NCBI GenBank assembly: GCA_003342815.1
Contig: PTEX01000272.1
Span: 843,621 to 907,620, forward strand
Direction: 5' to 3'
Length of the DNA: 64,000 nt
DNA from: Eudromia elegans
Taxonomy: Eukaryota > Chordata > Aves > Tinamiformes > Tinamidae
Position numbers and translations under genes: made by a program. Within the stretch, counting starts at the first letter, position 1. The number at the start of each line of letters is the position of its first letter. Below are positions 11,201-26,200 of the stretch, in pieces. The notes under the pieces are model-generated. The model made no database searches, was not told the DNA's origin, and saw only the letters and a list, made by a program, of their open reading frames with translations.

Positions 11201-14200
11201 TAGTATTTCATGTAGCTTTCCATTTAAAGCTCCCCGGAACATTTTATACTGAAAAAGTAAACACAGAACTTACCATGGCCAGCTTTTCTCCACAGTTTAT
11301 AGGCACACATTTTTGTCCTTGCTCTGTAGCTGCTTGACGGAGATCTGCTTTGTTTCCCACCATCATGATTGGAATATTCTCATGAGTTGCATCCTGTAAA
11401 GCATATTTTACTTCCTTATTGCAAGATTGCTCAGAATACCACTAACACTGTCACATAACACAAGCAAATAATCGTATACACTATGCACACTCCCAATTTT
11501 TTTTTTTTTAAATCATGCTGAGAGGTTTTCATTATAAAGTCCATAATTCAAACACAAGCTTAAACATGATTTGGCGAAGATGTGCATGTATTTTCATAAG
11601 CCCTCATAGCCAACAAGAAATTTCATACATCCAATTAGTCTAATGCAAACAGTTATTATATTTAAATGCTATATGACCAACTTACAACAGGAAAAGAGAT
11701 TCTGTTACTGTGCTACTGTGATATTAAAAAAAAAAAAAAAAAAGGTTTGAGAGGGGGAAATTAAGTTCTTACTAATCACTTTTCTTCCTATTAAATGTAT
11801 CTGATATAAGATTAATAGGAAGAAAACCTTTTTCTTTAAATCTGTTCAGAGAAGCAAAGAAAATATAATAGATAAAAACAAAAAAAATACCGAAAATTTC
11901 ACTTGGATTACAACTAACTTACACAACATACTGGTTTAACAAGCAGAGCAAACAAGAAATACTTGACATTTAGAAGAGATATCTGAAATGGTCTAGGATT
12001 CACATCCATTTCCAAAGGAACTTTTAGGAAACTGTGATTACATGATACTATTTTATAAAGTACATAATAATGTATCAGTTTGATGGCTGACTGAATTGTC
12101 AGAATACAGTTTAATACTCTGAAAACCTCCATTTTGCTTGCACTTCCATACTTTCCATTTTGGATAAGTTAATTATAAAGCTATTCAGGCTCTATAAATC
12201 AGACTAGTCTCTCTAAAGACGACTCTGGAATTCTGAACCAAAAGATGATTTTCTCAGTGGAAATACTCATTTCTATACTTCAAATAATAAGTTAACAATG
12301 CAGTCAAATACAGCTTGCAAGTTGTACACAACTTTAAGGTTCTTACCTCAATCATATCCACCCATTCTCGTACATTAAGAAAACTTCTTTCACATGTTAC
12401 ATCATATAACAGTAAGACACCATCTGCCCTTCTGAAGTATGATTTAGCAATACTTCGAAATCTTTTAGGAAAAAAAAAAAAGTCTTAAATCATTCATAAA
12501 GAAGAAAAATCTACTTTCACATTATTAACAACACAGCATTACTTGGTTACAATACTAAACAGATTTGTCGCACCCACCTTCTGTGTTTTATCACAGCTAA
12601 ATTCTCATGAAATTTTTGGAAAATTACTTAAACAAATCTACAAATGCGTTATAAAACTCACACAATTCTAATTGCCAATGAAACTTCTTTTTTTGACTAC
12701 TAAAGTAAAAAAAACACTATATATCTACTGTTATCAAGTTATAGAGTGGTCTTTTCCATTAGCATAAATGAAGAATGGCAATTACATTATTTACAAATAT
12801 TCTTCACAAACTTATCATTCAGTAGGAGTGTAATAGAGTCTCTACCTACTTCATATAATCTACTCACTCTGAAAGAAGCATGATCTATAGCTCACAACCT
12901 GTGGACAAATTAGACTGATTTTCCTGCTGTCAGGGTACGCTCTTAAGTCCCAATGGTACTACTTCTATAAAGAAGAAATAGTTCTTCACTGATAAGGATG
13001 TCATAGGATTTTTTGAAAATCCAGCCACAATAATTTGAAGAAACCTGACATACATTAAATTTGAATCTGTTATATAACTCTACAGCATCTTTAAAGGAAA
13101 ACAGAAGATACTTCATTCACTGAATACAACAAATATCAGGATCAAGTGGTCATAAAAATCTCTAAGGTGAAGCATGCTCTGAAATGCAAGTCTACAAGGA
13201 CAAAGAGAGAAACCAAAAAAGCAAAGTACTCCTACAACATCTTATCATACTAATGTAAGAGAAGGAATCACAGAATCATTATGGTTGGAAAAGACCTTCA
13301 GGATCACTGAGTCCAACCACAAGCCTCTCAACACCCTGCTTACTGAGCCATGTCCCTAAGTGCTTCATTCACAGGTATCTTGAGCACTGCCAGGGACAGT
13401 GACTCCACCACAGCCCTGGGCAGCCTCTCCCGAGGCTTCACCACTCCTTCCACGCAAAAATTCTTCCTAAAGTCTAACCTGAACCTCCCTGGCACAACTT
13501 GAGGCCACTTCCTCAAATGCCATTTAGAAACAAAATGCCATTTAGAAACAAAACTGAAACTACTGAAGTTGCAGAGAATCACTAACCTCTCTTGCCCAGC
13601 TGTGTCCCACAGTTGTAGTACTGTAGGTTCTCCATCCACAACTAATCTTTTCATTTGAAAATCCACACCTGAAAGAATGTGTACAGTCTAATCAATACTA
13701 ACGTAAAAAATGCCAATAACATTTACAGATATACAGAAAAAAAAAGTAATGCTCCATATAAAAGGGCAAAATTGTTATTTCAAATATCTCTTTCAATAAA
13801 CTGTAAGATTTCAATAGTTCCTGTAACCCTGAAATACAGTAATTCCCTGAATACAGGAACTTAATTCCTTCAATGCAGGAACTAATATTCCATTTGATTT
13901 AAAAAAAAAAAAATTAAAGAAATATTCTGCCTACATGTTTTTCCCAGAAACACTGAAACAAATTTGGTGTTATGATAACGAAAGATTTCTCCTTGGTTTT
14001 TTTTAACCAAACAGTTTTATGGGGGAAAAAAAAAAAGTTTCATATATTAGACTGGTTCAATCATCAAAAAAAAAAATGGAACAAAAATCATGACTCAAAA
14101 GAAATAAAATATACACAGCTATCATTTCACTAGAAAATGAAAATTCAGTGTTTGGAATCAATAAGACAAGCTTGTTAGCTGATGGTTATAATAATATACA

Positions 14201-17200
14201 GAGCAATGAAGTCAGAAAAACATCCAGTGGCTTTTGAACTAAAGCTTCAATAACATTTTGAAGAAGTGGAGATGAGGTGTAGAATGAAAAATCTCAAAAG
14301 TATTAAAGAAGCGGGAAAGAGGTGAGAAGAAAGGATGGAAACAAAATGCAAAAAAGATTTTCTCAACAGGTTCTACAATATCACAGTAAAACTTCCTTTT
14401 TTAGAGCTTTGTATTGTTTAGAAGCAAATTTTGTGGTTTATACAGGGAAAATAAACTGAAGCAGCATCCTCCACTCTAATGAGCAGTTACACACTTGTAG
14501 GCATTACTTGTCATTCAGATCTTACAGGCTGAGAAAATGCATGTGTATAGTTAGACAATCTTTGAGGATCTGAGAGCTTGTTCTTTTCACCCTTTGCTGC
14601 TGCTGTTAAAACTCATTTTAGCAGTTTGAGAACAAAATAACCATACCTAAGGTTGCACTGGTATTGCCTCGAAATTCATTCTTGCAAAGTCTCATAAGGA
14701 AGCTGGATTTCCCCACTGCTGCATCTCCAGCAAGAACTATCTTGTATGCCTTCTCCGAGCTTGGGTATTTCAGAGCACATTCTCTTGCATCTGACTGAAA
14801 AATAAGAAGAATTTATATGATTCACTCATTTAAGAAATCTCATAATATAGTTTTGGGTATTTTTTTTAAAGTTGGTTACCTGAGGTGGAATAGCAGATAT
14901 GTATTTCCTTGTGGAAGCAATTGAGCTGCTTCGACTTACTGGTTGTGAAGGTTTCCAGTCTAATATAGTACTACTGTTGTCAGGACTGCATGCTTCTTCA
15001 TCTCTGATTTCTGGAACCTAAAAGTACAAACCAGTGGGTTTTTTTGCTGTTGTTTTCTCTTTTTTTTTTTTTTTCGAAAGAAAGAACTAAGACTGAATGC
15101 AATCTCTCTCTCTTTTTAACAGGTTAAGTCACATACAGATAAAGAAACTGCACAGTTTTTATTCAAGAAGGTAAAGTTCTATAAAGTTCACTTTTTAATT
15201 AAAAAATGGACTTCACTATTCAAGTTGTTTAAAAACTTTTAAAAATACAAATCGCATTTTCAAAAACAAATTACCAACTGAATTCTAACCAAATCACTAA
15301 AGCACGTTTATAGATATATATAGTTTTATAACAGTAAAATTCTACAGAAAAGTTATCAGTAATTTCATTGAAATGCACCTAACCAAAATATTTGAGGCAC
15401 CAAAAGTTCCACAGGAACTTGAGAAAGAATTTCTTAACAGTGAGGGTGACAGAGCCCTGGAACAGGCTGCCCAGAGAGGTGGTGGAGTCTCCTTCTCTGG
15501 AGATCTTCAAAACCCGCCTGGACACCACCCTGTGCCACACGCTCTAGGGGACCCTGCGTGTGCAGGGGGGTTGGACTAGATGACCTCTAGAGGTCCCTTC
15601 CAACCTTAGCCATTCTATGATTCTATGATTTATGGCAAAGATCCATTTCATTTAAAAAAGGAAGCTGATATTGACTCCAGTGAAAGTTGTTCTTAGAAAT
15701 GCAGCAAGATTAGCACTTACATCAGTATCAGAAGCATCACCACCAAAGCTGTCTTGCATACACTGTGACCTTTGAATAATCCTTTGATGCCTGTATTCCA
15801 CCTCTGAATCATATTCATTGGAGTCTCTCAGGGTAGACAAACCACTGTCAAAACAGCTCTCAGGTAAGCTGTCAGCATCACAGTTTATCCTTTGCATAGG
15901 GTCACAAAGAGCCAAGGAATCATAGTCTTCATCCACACAAGATGAATGAGACAATCTAGTAAGAAATATTAAATATATATTTATATATATAACAATTATT
16001 TTTACCAACATAATCTGAGCCATTCTGAAATGGTCAATAGACAGAAACGCTAGCCACATATTGTAAGGCGTATGTCACTAACCTATTTTGCCTTCCCTCT
16101 TAAAAAGTCTTTTATATCTGTTCAAGTTCAGATTCATTTATATGATCTACCTTATTGATGGTGACTTTCCAAGATTACAAATTAACATTCACTCATACTT
16201 AAAATAATTGTTTTACAGAGAGTCAGAAAATAAAGTACTATCAAGATATTAAAGGCAGAAAATGATAGTTCAGTGCTGATGGCTTTGCTAACATTCCATG
16301 TGGAAAATGACCTTGGTTTCATGTATCTGATTTATACAAATAGATCCATCCCTTAGCTCTAGTACAGAACAGGTGGCAAAGGAGTTCAGAATCTCGGCAA
16401 TAGCGGAGACAGAAGCTACTGCAATGTGCTCTCTCTCACAGGTTACTTGACTGTGTAAAACTCAAAGCACTAATTTTATGAACGTTGTAATTTACAAGGC
16501 ATATTTTCTGGCTAGTTTGATACCGTAGCCTATCTGCCTTGTCATAATAGGTGTTGATCAGATGCGTCACTTGGAATGAGACGGTACAGTCCCACTGTCC
16601 CTACCATAGCAAGGGAATGGGGCAAAGGCAAAATTCAGCAGATCCACAAGACAGAGCAAGGTCTGTCATCTCTGAAGAATTCTGCTCTTGCCAGGAAGGA
16701 CTGGATATTACTAGTCAAACAGAAAGAGGTAAGACAAGAAATAATTTTGAGTGGTGTTTATGTTGAGGGAACACATAACTAAACATACTGCCCCTCAACA
16801 TAGGTGGGTATTAAGCCTCCTTATCTCGGCTCACAAAAATATGTAAAATATCCACTGAGTATAGGGCAGTTCTCTGTAAAAAGACTCTCACTATCCTTTT
16901 ACCACAGCTTGTTGAGAGTCCAGGTTCAGTGAGGAGCTTCTCGTTGCCAATATACCATTTCCCCTGTGCACCATTTGGGAAATCCAGGAATTCAACTAAT
17001 TGGCAACGAATCAGTCAATCGTTGCTTACCGGATCATTTTTAAAAATTCTAATACCTTAAAACTAAAAGCACTAAACAGAAGTCCTTTCTTTCCACTCTC
17101 TCTTCTTCAAAGTAACATCTTTTGTTGATCTGTATGTCATAACATATAAGGATACTTAAATGGATGCAGCAATGACAGCTTGGTTTACAGTGAAGAAAAA

Positions 17201-20200
17201 AATTATTTGTGCAAAAGAAGTGGCAGGGAAAGACGATCATAGGGAATCTTTAAAGAATCAAGCTCATTCATGCTACTTGTATCCAAGCACCCACAAGCCT
17301 ATACAAAATCATTCAAATATGAAAAAAGGGGCATGCTATAATAAAGTTAAGCTGTTCGGGCATTCCCTGAAATAAAGTTCTTTATTAGACAATTTTCAAC
17401 ATCACTGAAGCATGGTTTCAATTATGGCAACTTCATATGCGTTTCAAGCAGCTTGGACTAAGATATATTATGTAACTAAAAAAATGTATGTAGGAATGCA
17501 ATTGCCTAAAACATGATAAAATGCAAATTATATTTCTATACACTGATCTGATGTTAGGAGACAGAGTTCTGTATGTGAACAACGTATTCGGGGAAATTAA
17601 TTTTCCCTCTCTACCTTGATGCTACGAAATCATGCCAGTCCTGAGTAAGTTTTATCCCTAGTACATAAAACTTCTTTTCTGAAGATTCTTGTATTTCTCA
17701 CTTTCATTGAAATGAAAAAAAAAAAAAAAAAAGGGGGCACTAAACAGCAGATATTAATAAATATTCTCAAAGAAAGGTATCAGCAAACCTCCTAAATACA
17801 TTTTACCAGGAAGTATAGAACCAAAATAGCTCTGATCATTTACATTTGCATTTAGACAACTTTCTGATCTCTGAGACTCTTACTCCGTTAATACTAAACC
17901 TACCACTCCTGCACATCAGAGGGAGATGGTGATGCGTATTTACTGGAAAAATTACACCCAAATACCTTTCTGGAAATTATCACATAGGAAAAAACAGATA
18001 AGGAGCCTAAAAACATGAATAAAGGGTAGTTTATTTTCCAAGTACTGAGGAAACTTCTTAATAAGGGTCTACAAAACCCTTGTGGCTCTTGGAAATAGTG
18101 AGGGAGACTGATAAACAAATGAAAATCAAAATAATCTACAATCAAACCTGAAACTGGTTTAATTCTATGTAAGATCATTAGCTAGCATTGAAATGAGTTG
18201 CCCTGAGCTATCTAAAGTTATCAAAAGATTTCTGTTGATTTCAGTGTACTTTGGATCAAGTGCTGTGGATCATACATTTTTTTTCTGAATCAAACAGAAT
18301 TATCCTGTCATCTAATGGTATTTGGTCTTCTAGAATATTTGCGCTTTTTTATTCTTTTTAAAATTAGTAAAAAATAGAGCTGGTTTACCTGTCATACCGT
18401 GGGTTTAGAGGTGACTGTCCACCACTACATTTGGGACTGCTTCTAGAAATGGTATTTCCTGGTGAGGTATTTGCTAGCCGCTGCAAAAGATAGATAGCAA
18501 ATACATGATAGGTTTGAGAAAAGCAGTTTAAGATTCAGATTACAGAAGTGTAAATCCTCAAAATTACGATTGTATATTTTCATGTTTATTCAACTTTTAA
18601 TTAAATCTCTTCCTCTAAATACTATTTCATTACATTGCATTACATGTATCACACTATACACATCACTTGGACTCTGTTGCTTTAACATCATATCTGATGC
18701 CTAGACTCAATCACTAAAAAAAATATTTCCAAGAGGGTGATGTCAACGACTCTTCCTCTAGCATTACAAAAAAACGAACTTTGAAGAGTTATATTTATCA
18801 GTCAGGTAAGAGGGTTTCCTTGTGTTTTCTGAAAGCCAGTACATACATGTTGATAACTAAGATGGAAAAGGAAATGTCACCGGCTAAGATGGCTACATTA
18901 GAGATACCTTCTGGCTCTTCAATGGCTTTGTGCAGAAGAATGATCTCCAATGACAAGACAAAGTCTTTTGTGCATTTGTCCTCCCTTCTTTAAATTCATT
19001 CATAAAACAGCTTCTTCTAATTTTCTCTGTAACTTTCATTATTTTTCAGAGCAGGCAAGAAAGAAATATTATCTCTTGCTGCCTCTGTAGTGAAACCTCT
19101 GGGAGTCTGTATCAGAAAAAGGCACCCTCGTTTACAAACATGGTATGCTGGAAACACACAATGACTGCTATTTTCCTCCTTTCTGGCCAGTATTGTCTCT
19201 GCAGATCCATTGTTCTCGTTCTATCTTTCTGAAACAATCAGCTGGTTCTGCAGTGGCATAAACCCTGCCTAATAATTGGTTTTGGTGTTATTAAAAAGCC
19301 TTTCTAATATGGAAAAATAGCAAACTAAAATAGGCATTTTCATGGTCTTCAATCCTTCCATACTCTGGTTTGGAGAACAATAGGCTGCAACGGTTAAATA
19401 GACCCCTGTACAACAGAGATAGTGACAAATAATCTGAATTCTGTACTATCAGTGGTCGATGCCTTTCCTTTGTTCAGTAGTTTGCCTTAATAAAAGTTTA
19501 AATTACACTGAGTCTTTGGTAAGATGACAGCAGTTTCCTAAGAAAGTGTATTTTCAGTTTGTAAAGCACTTCCAATAAACAAAATAAACATTCACTTCAG
19601 TGCAAAAGAAACCCACTATTCACCTCATCAGACACGTTTGGCCACAGCATACAAAAAATTACTATTTTCTAAAGCACCTCAGAAAGTCGATGTGCTCTAA
19701 CATAAGTCCTGGTACTTTGAAAAATCCAAGCAAACTCTAACAAGCAAACTCAAATCCAGTCACTTAGAATAAGCCTAGAATGAGTCTACTGAAATGAACC
19801 AATAAGTACGCACCAAAGTACAAACAAATTTGCTTTCAAGGAATTACCAGTAAAACCTACTAGTAAAATATAAGTATATTATATTTTATAATAATTACTA
19901 TATATTGGATTGAAAATTTATATTGCTTAATATATAAATCAAAATATATAAACAGTATTAAAACATAGTATAATTACATACCAGTGATCTGTTATACTTG
20001 CTGAAACTATTTTCCAGTGCACTTCTCAATCCATCATTGCTGTCATGTAGTTTCCTATTAGCTGATCTAACACAGAAAGACAGTCTAATTTGCAAAAGTA
20101 CATCAAAGAAAACTTTAATATATAACTTACAGCAAAGTAAATCTGAAAAAATATGTATCAAAAAACTTTTCTTTTTCCTTTAAATGAATACTAAGGAATA

Positions 20201-23200
20201 ATTTGGGTCAGAACTATGTTGCTGTATATATATTAAAATGACTGTAGAAAAAAAAAATGAGAATTTTAAGCTCAAACAGTAGCTTAGGAAACACTGTTTC
20301 CCTTTACACTTACATGATCTAACATGCTCCATGTCAGATGAAAAGAGGATAAAAATCTGGAAAAAGCTGTAACAAAACCCCATAGGACAGTAAACTTGAA
20401 CAACCATTTTTGAGATAATATGTGACTACACTTTAAGAGTTGCTGAGAATACTAAGGTGAGATCTTCAGCTACTTGAAAGAAATAATACGATTAAGATAC
20501 AGAAACTAACTAAAGTTATATATATGCATATATAAAGATATAAGATTCACTGTAATACCTCTTGAAAACGAACAAAAAAAATCTGTTTGGGAGTGTCTTT
20601 TCCATCAGTGCACACACTTAATACTTTTCAGATAATGATAAGAAGGGGAGTTACTCCAACAACAAAGTCAATAAAAAAGGAGCCAAGTAATAATAATGAA
20701 AATTGCATGGTAGACTCAGATTTCATCCAGCTTACTACAAACAAATTAACAGGAATTAACAAAAAAAAAAAAGAAGAAAGAAAGGAAAAGAAAAGAAAAA
20801 GAAACAAACAACAAAAAACCCCACAGTATCTTATCATTGTCTCAGGAATCACATACTGCCAAATACCAAATTCAAGAAAGTGGCATTTTTGGTTAAACCT
20901 TTTGGGCCAGTTAAATCAGTGGAAAGCTCTGCTTAAAAAACAATGGCATTAGATAATCCTCTTCATCTCTATTTAACAAGCAGAGCGGAAAAAAAATGGA
21001 AAAATGTTTCAGAAGGCATGTAGAGGCATCACCAATAGACTGTTAAAAACTTTCACACAGAAAACAAAAAACACCTTGTGCGCATTTATTATGGGAAGGC
21101 AATTAATGCCACTTCAAATGAATCCAGATTCCTAAAAATACAGTTTTGAAAAGAAATGATTTGATATGCCATTCTTCCCTTTTAAAAGACCACCAAGGAA
21201 AAAAGCAAAACTCAGATGGCATAGCAATTGCTCTTCTCACATGGGCTCAACAATATAGGATCACAAACTTAAGATGAAATGATACACATTTGTAAGGTAT
21301 TTTCTATAAGAACTGAGATCATTTCAATATTTGACTTGATATTTTTTCTTCAATTTCCATCCAAATATTTTACATAGTTGGAAAATGGTTTACCCCTAAA
21401 CAGTTATGAACAAAATCTGTTAAAAAAGTACAAATTATTATTAACTTACTGAAGTATTTCAATTTGTCTTTCCAGGTTATCTCTGTCTTCAGTATACTCT
21501 CGGATCATTTCTAGATCTCTGTAAAAAAATAAGTTACTCTTTACAAAATTTCTTTTCCTTTTTTTTTAATGCTATTATGCTCTGACAGAGAACAAAACTC
21601 AACAGTCAACATTTTACAGGTATTGTAACATATTGTGTTTCAAGATATTTTTGAATACATAGTTTTCTCTTTTTACACTTCAGAATGCTGAAATATATTA
21701 AAAACCATCTTATGCAGAAGAAAACAATTTGATAAATTCATTGATGTCAGCCATTGTATGTCAACAAAAACTGACTGAATATAATAGAATTGTGAAACTG
21801 CCATATAGATACCATTAAACAAATATGAGTATGAAGAAGCAGCTCTTGTTTGCTTTCAGAAAAATATGGTTGAGACTGAGAGGGCAGGCTTTCAAACTTT
21901 ATTTTCCCTGACATTCATAGAGTTTTTCGTTCAAGGGAAAGTCATGATGAAAAAAAAAGGTGCCTGATGCTAAGACTTTTACTCCTAACTGAAGTATCAG
22001 TAAAATCAGTGTGCTTATCACTATGAGAGTTTATACCATGTCAAGCACTTGCTCTTTCAGAACCCTGATAACCTAAGTGATCTGTGGTTATGGTATACTT
22101 TGCACATTGTCAGTACGCATACTTGTCAATTATGGCAAATTCAGAAAATAAAATTATGAATAGCACACATAATAACTACTATAGATGCCAGATTTATTCC
22201 AGCATTGGAAATATCATATAAAAGCATCTTACCTTTCAGTGTTTAAACTTCGATCTACATACTCGCTTTTCAAACTATCTAATTCACTCTGTAGAAAAGC
22301 TATATTTGTCTGTGCTTCTAAAAGATCTTTCTTAAGTTTCTGATTTTCCTTAAAAAAAAAAGAGAGGAAGATATTAGCTAGATGCTAGCTGTCAAGCCAC
22401 TACTATAAAATCTTGACATTTTGTAACGCTAAAATAAAAATCATTAAACTAATGCTAATCAACAAGCTAGCATCTAAGAACATTATTGAATATCATTTTT
22501 CAATTTCTGCAATCCAAAGATGGGACTATATAATTTAAAGCCATTTTAAATACCACATCTGCAATGTGTATTTAAATATAGAATATATTTCCCCTCAAGA
22601 TGGAGATTCCCATACATCTATCAACTTAGAAACTATATTATTTAGCTTCATCACTAAAACAGCAGGACAGAATGTGAAAGAACAATTTGTATTGAACATC
22701 AAGACTAAATTAACATGTTAACAAATATCATCTCTTACCAGCAACATATCATGCATCCTTTTTTTCAGTTCAACCAAATCTTCTCTGTGATTTATGTTCT
22801 TCGATTGCTCCTCCAGCTAAAAGAATAAACATATGAATAAAGAACACACTGTTTCAATTCAAATAACATAAGAAGTAACTAATGTCATATTAAATTATCC
22901 CTACATGTGTTCAGCTACGAAAGTTTTTAAAATCCAATACACTTCCCTACTGCGCGAGTACCAACATTTCTTAAAAAAAAATCTAGCTGCATTATTTACT
23001 TTTAAGTGAATACTTTAAAACAGTTAATAGGCTTTTTATGCTCTATAGATTTGCTAGAAGTATTTATTCTGTGTTACTAGTGACACAAAAGCTAACTTAC
23101 TAAAAAGAAAAAAAAAAGTCTACCACATCAGTGCCAATATTCCACAATACTTGTAACTTAAGCTTTCATTATTTCTCTTAAGACAATTCATTTCCATTAA

Positions 23201-26200
23201 CGTTGTAAGTTAATAAGGATCTCAGTAGTTGCTATGATGTTGCTAACACTTACAGTAGAAGCTAAACACAAAACTAAAAGTAGATTACAAAATAACCCAA
23301 AATGATATTCAGAGCTGTTAGTTTATTTTGCAGGGTTAGATATTAAAAAAAAAAATTCATCTGGACTTACATTTAGACTAATGATGACTAGTTCTACTTT
23401 TGATTTCAATTTAAAATTAAATTTAAATCTACCTCTACCATTAGCATTTCCAACACTAAGAGAACCAGACTTGTTTGCCAAAAGATACTACATTACTATA
23501 ATACAGCACATTACAATATTTGGCCTTGTCAATTTTACCTAATGCTATGAATTACAAATGCTTAGAGGCAATATATGAGACCTTTTATTATATATTAAAT
23601 AGCAAATAGATAACTGCAATATTACTATTAACGCAATCTACAACTTCTTTTTATAAAGTTATCTATCACTAATACATTAAATTAAAAAGCTCTGGTTGTG
23701 ACTATCCATCTTCTGTAAGGTTATTTCATCAGGTCAGCATTTCTTACAACATTAAACCACTTACCCTCCTCAGTTTTTTTATTGTCACCTGAAGATCCCC
23801 AACTTCTGTATCATACTGGCGCTTCAGCTCATTTAGTGCTTCTTCAGCTTTTCTTTTCTCCTGTAATATATTACATGATTAAGAGTCAAGAAATGTTTCA
23901 GACTTTTTTTAAAAAATGCACCCATCAACTTGAAAACCAATGTTTCCATCTGTGTAATGTTGTCTTTCCATTAGGTCAGTGGGCACCTTTCTTAGGATCC
24001 ATAGATCCTGACTCTGTTATTGCTATTCACTTATAAAACAGTCATATAAAAGAAATACTAAGCAGTTGAAAGCAAAAATATGGGAAAATCAGTGTCTTAT
24101 GTGTGTCATATTCTCTTGTGCTTAGCATTTCCAATGTCTTAAATAAAACAGAAATTTTTTCAAATTTTCCATGTTTGTATATACAATAAAAGACCCCTCT
24201 AAAGTTGAAAACACAACATTCTAGTAACAGTACCACTGTATTGCCACTAGTTATTTTATTTATCCCTGTTCATCTTTTAACATTTATCCTTTGTAAATGT
24301 TTGAATATTATAGCCTCAAGCTTTGTAAAAGGTAAGTAGAAGAGGGCATACTTAGCAAAAGCAGTTACATGTAGACTTGGAGCAAATATTAAAACTAATG
24401 ATTGTTTTATTTTCATCAAAACTTAAGAGATTTTGAAAGGAAGCATAACTCACTCCAGTCACCCTGTGGTATGTAAGCACAGAATTTCACAGAATCACAG
24501 AATCTTTAGGGTTGGAAGGGACCTCTAGAGGTCATCTAGTCCAATCCCCCTGCTCCAGCAGGGACCCCTAGAGCACGTGGCAGAGGGTGGCATCCAGGCG
24601 GGTTTGGACGATCTCCAGAGAAGGAGACTCCACCATCTCTCTGGGCAGCCTGTTCCAGGGCTCTGGCACCCTTACAGGAAAGAAGCTCCTCCTCACCCAG
24701 AGATCCAACCTCCCTTGCCTCACCTTAAAACCACTGCCTATCACCAGCCACTACAGAAAACAGTTTAGCCCCTTCCTCCCTAAATCATACTTGAGGAATT
24801 TGTACATGTTCATAAGATCTCCTCTCATCTTTCTCTAGGCTAAACAGGCCCAGCTCGTTTAACCTCTCCATACAGTAGGTGAATGAATTTTACTATAGAA
24901 GAACTCAGTATTCTGCACTAACACATGCTGTCAATGAGACAAGCTGGGTTTTCAGGAGGAGACAGACAGTGACTTTACTCACAATTCACTTCTTTCCTAC
25001 ATTATAATAACAGCATGAGCTATAATGATAATCAAAGTAATCAATATACGCTGGATTTTCTTTCTGTTGACACTCATGCAAATTGCTAATGTATGAGCTG
25101 TTCAGTAATTATTTGTCTCTTTTAAAGAATATATGCACACACATACATAGATAGGTATGCTCAATCTGCAGAGAAAGGTGTCATGGTTGCATGAATGAGA
25201 TCATTCTGACAAACATAGTGTTGAGTGTAGGCACCAGATTAACAGTTTAACACAGTCCCACAAAGTAAATATCTTACATTTACTCTCAGGGCGTTTTACT
25301 AGGTGGAGTAATTGGAGCTATAAGCTAACTAGAACATTCCAGAGTAAAAATACAGAGAGCACTATGAGAAACAAGTTACAGCTCATCTTATTTACCTCTA
25401 GGCATGAAAGGTGAAAAATACCAAATCACATGTCAATGACACTTTGAGGACTTAAACTGATGAAAGCTCCTCCATGCCTTTATTTATTTCTTTATTTGAG
25501 TGCATCAAGTCAAATAACTGATCATTCATTAGCATAATAATTGCAAACTACAATGAATTTTACCAAATTATTTTTAGAACACGAAAACACTGAATATGAA
25601 CAGATAACACACAGAGCTGTTTTTACATATTGTTAGTACATAAACTGTGGATGTTCTTAAATAGATACATATTTCTAAGTCATCTTTTTACAGCATTTTA
25701 TAAGATCCTTCAATTTTGTTTCATTTATTTACCATTTTGTACAGAAAGGTCATTTTCCAAAACATATATATATTTGTTTCCTGAACACAAATGCCTACTG
25801 TTTCTCTAAATAAAAAATATATTTGAGATATAACTGAGTTGCACTATCATTAGTTAAATACTTTATTATACACTGCTTTTCCTATTTCTTATACATTGCT
25901 TTTCCATCAACTTTTTTTTTGCTACTGTATTTTCTTTGTAGGAAAACAACTGACTCATGTTATAATAAAAATGTTTCCCTCTGTATAAAAAAGATGAGGT
26001 TTGAAACTAAACAGAATACAGCAACTGATCACTGGGTTTAATGGTAAGCTCTCCAAAATTAACAAGCTTGCTGCTCACACTCTGCTGCTTCTTATTCTGA
26101 AAATGCTTTGGTTAAAGAATCACACCCAGGTGTTCAACTGTGAGTTACGAGAGCAATAATAATTTAGTATGTTCACATTTCAACATTTTACAAGAATTTT

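Larger units (their letters stand above)
18481..21449 (-). other. RASEF introns 8 and 7 around exon 8
   Basis: Introns 8 (18481-19981) and 7 (20067-21449) hold no mobile element I can recognise. Intron 7 carries an A-rich, purine-rich simple tract at 20759-20820. TA-rich stretches flank exon 8 (about 19860-19975) and lie at 20516-20545. Confidence 0.65.

Noticed and set aside
13340..13666. 108-codon minus frame with WDTAGQER as a short Rab protein
   Set aside because: Only the first 28 codons are RASEF exon 13. The rest is read-through into intron 13 and CR1.
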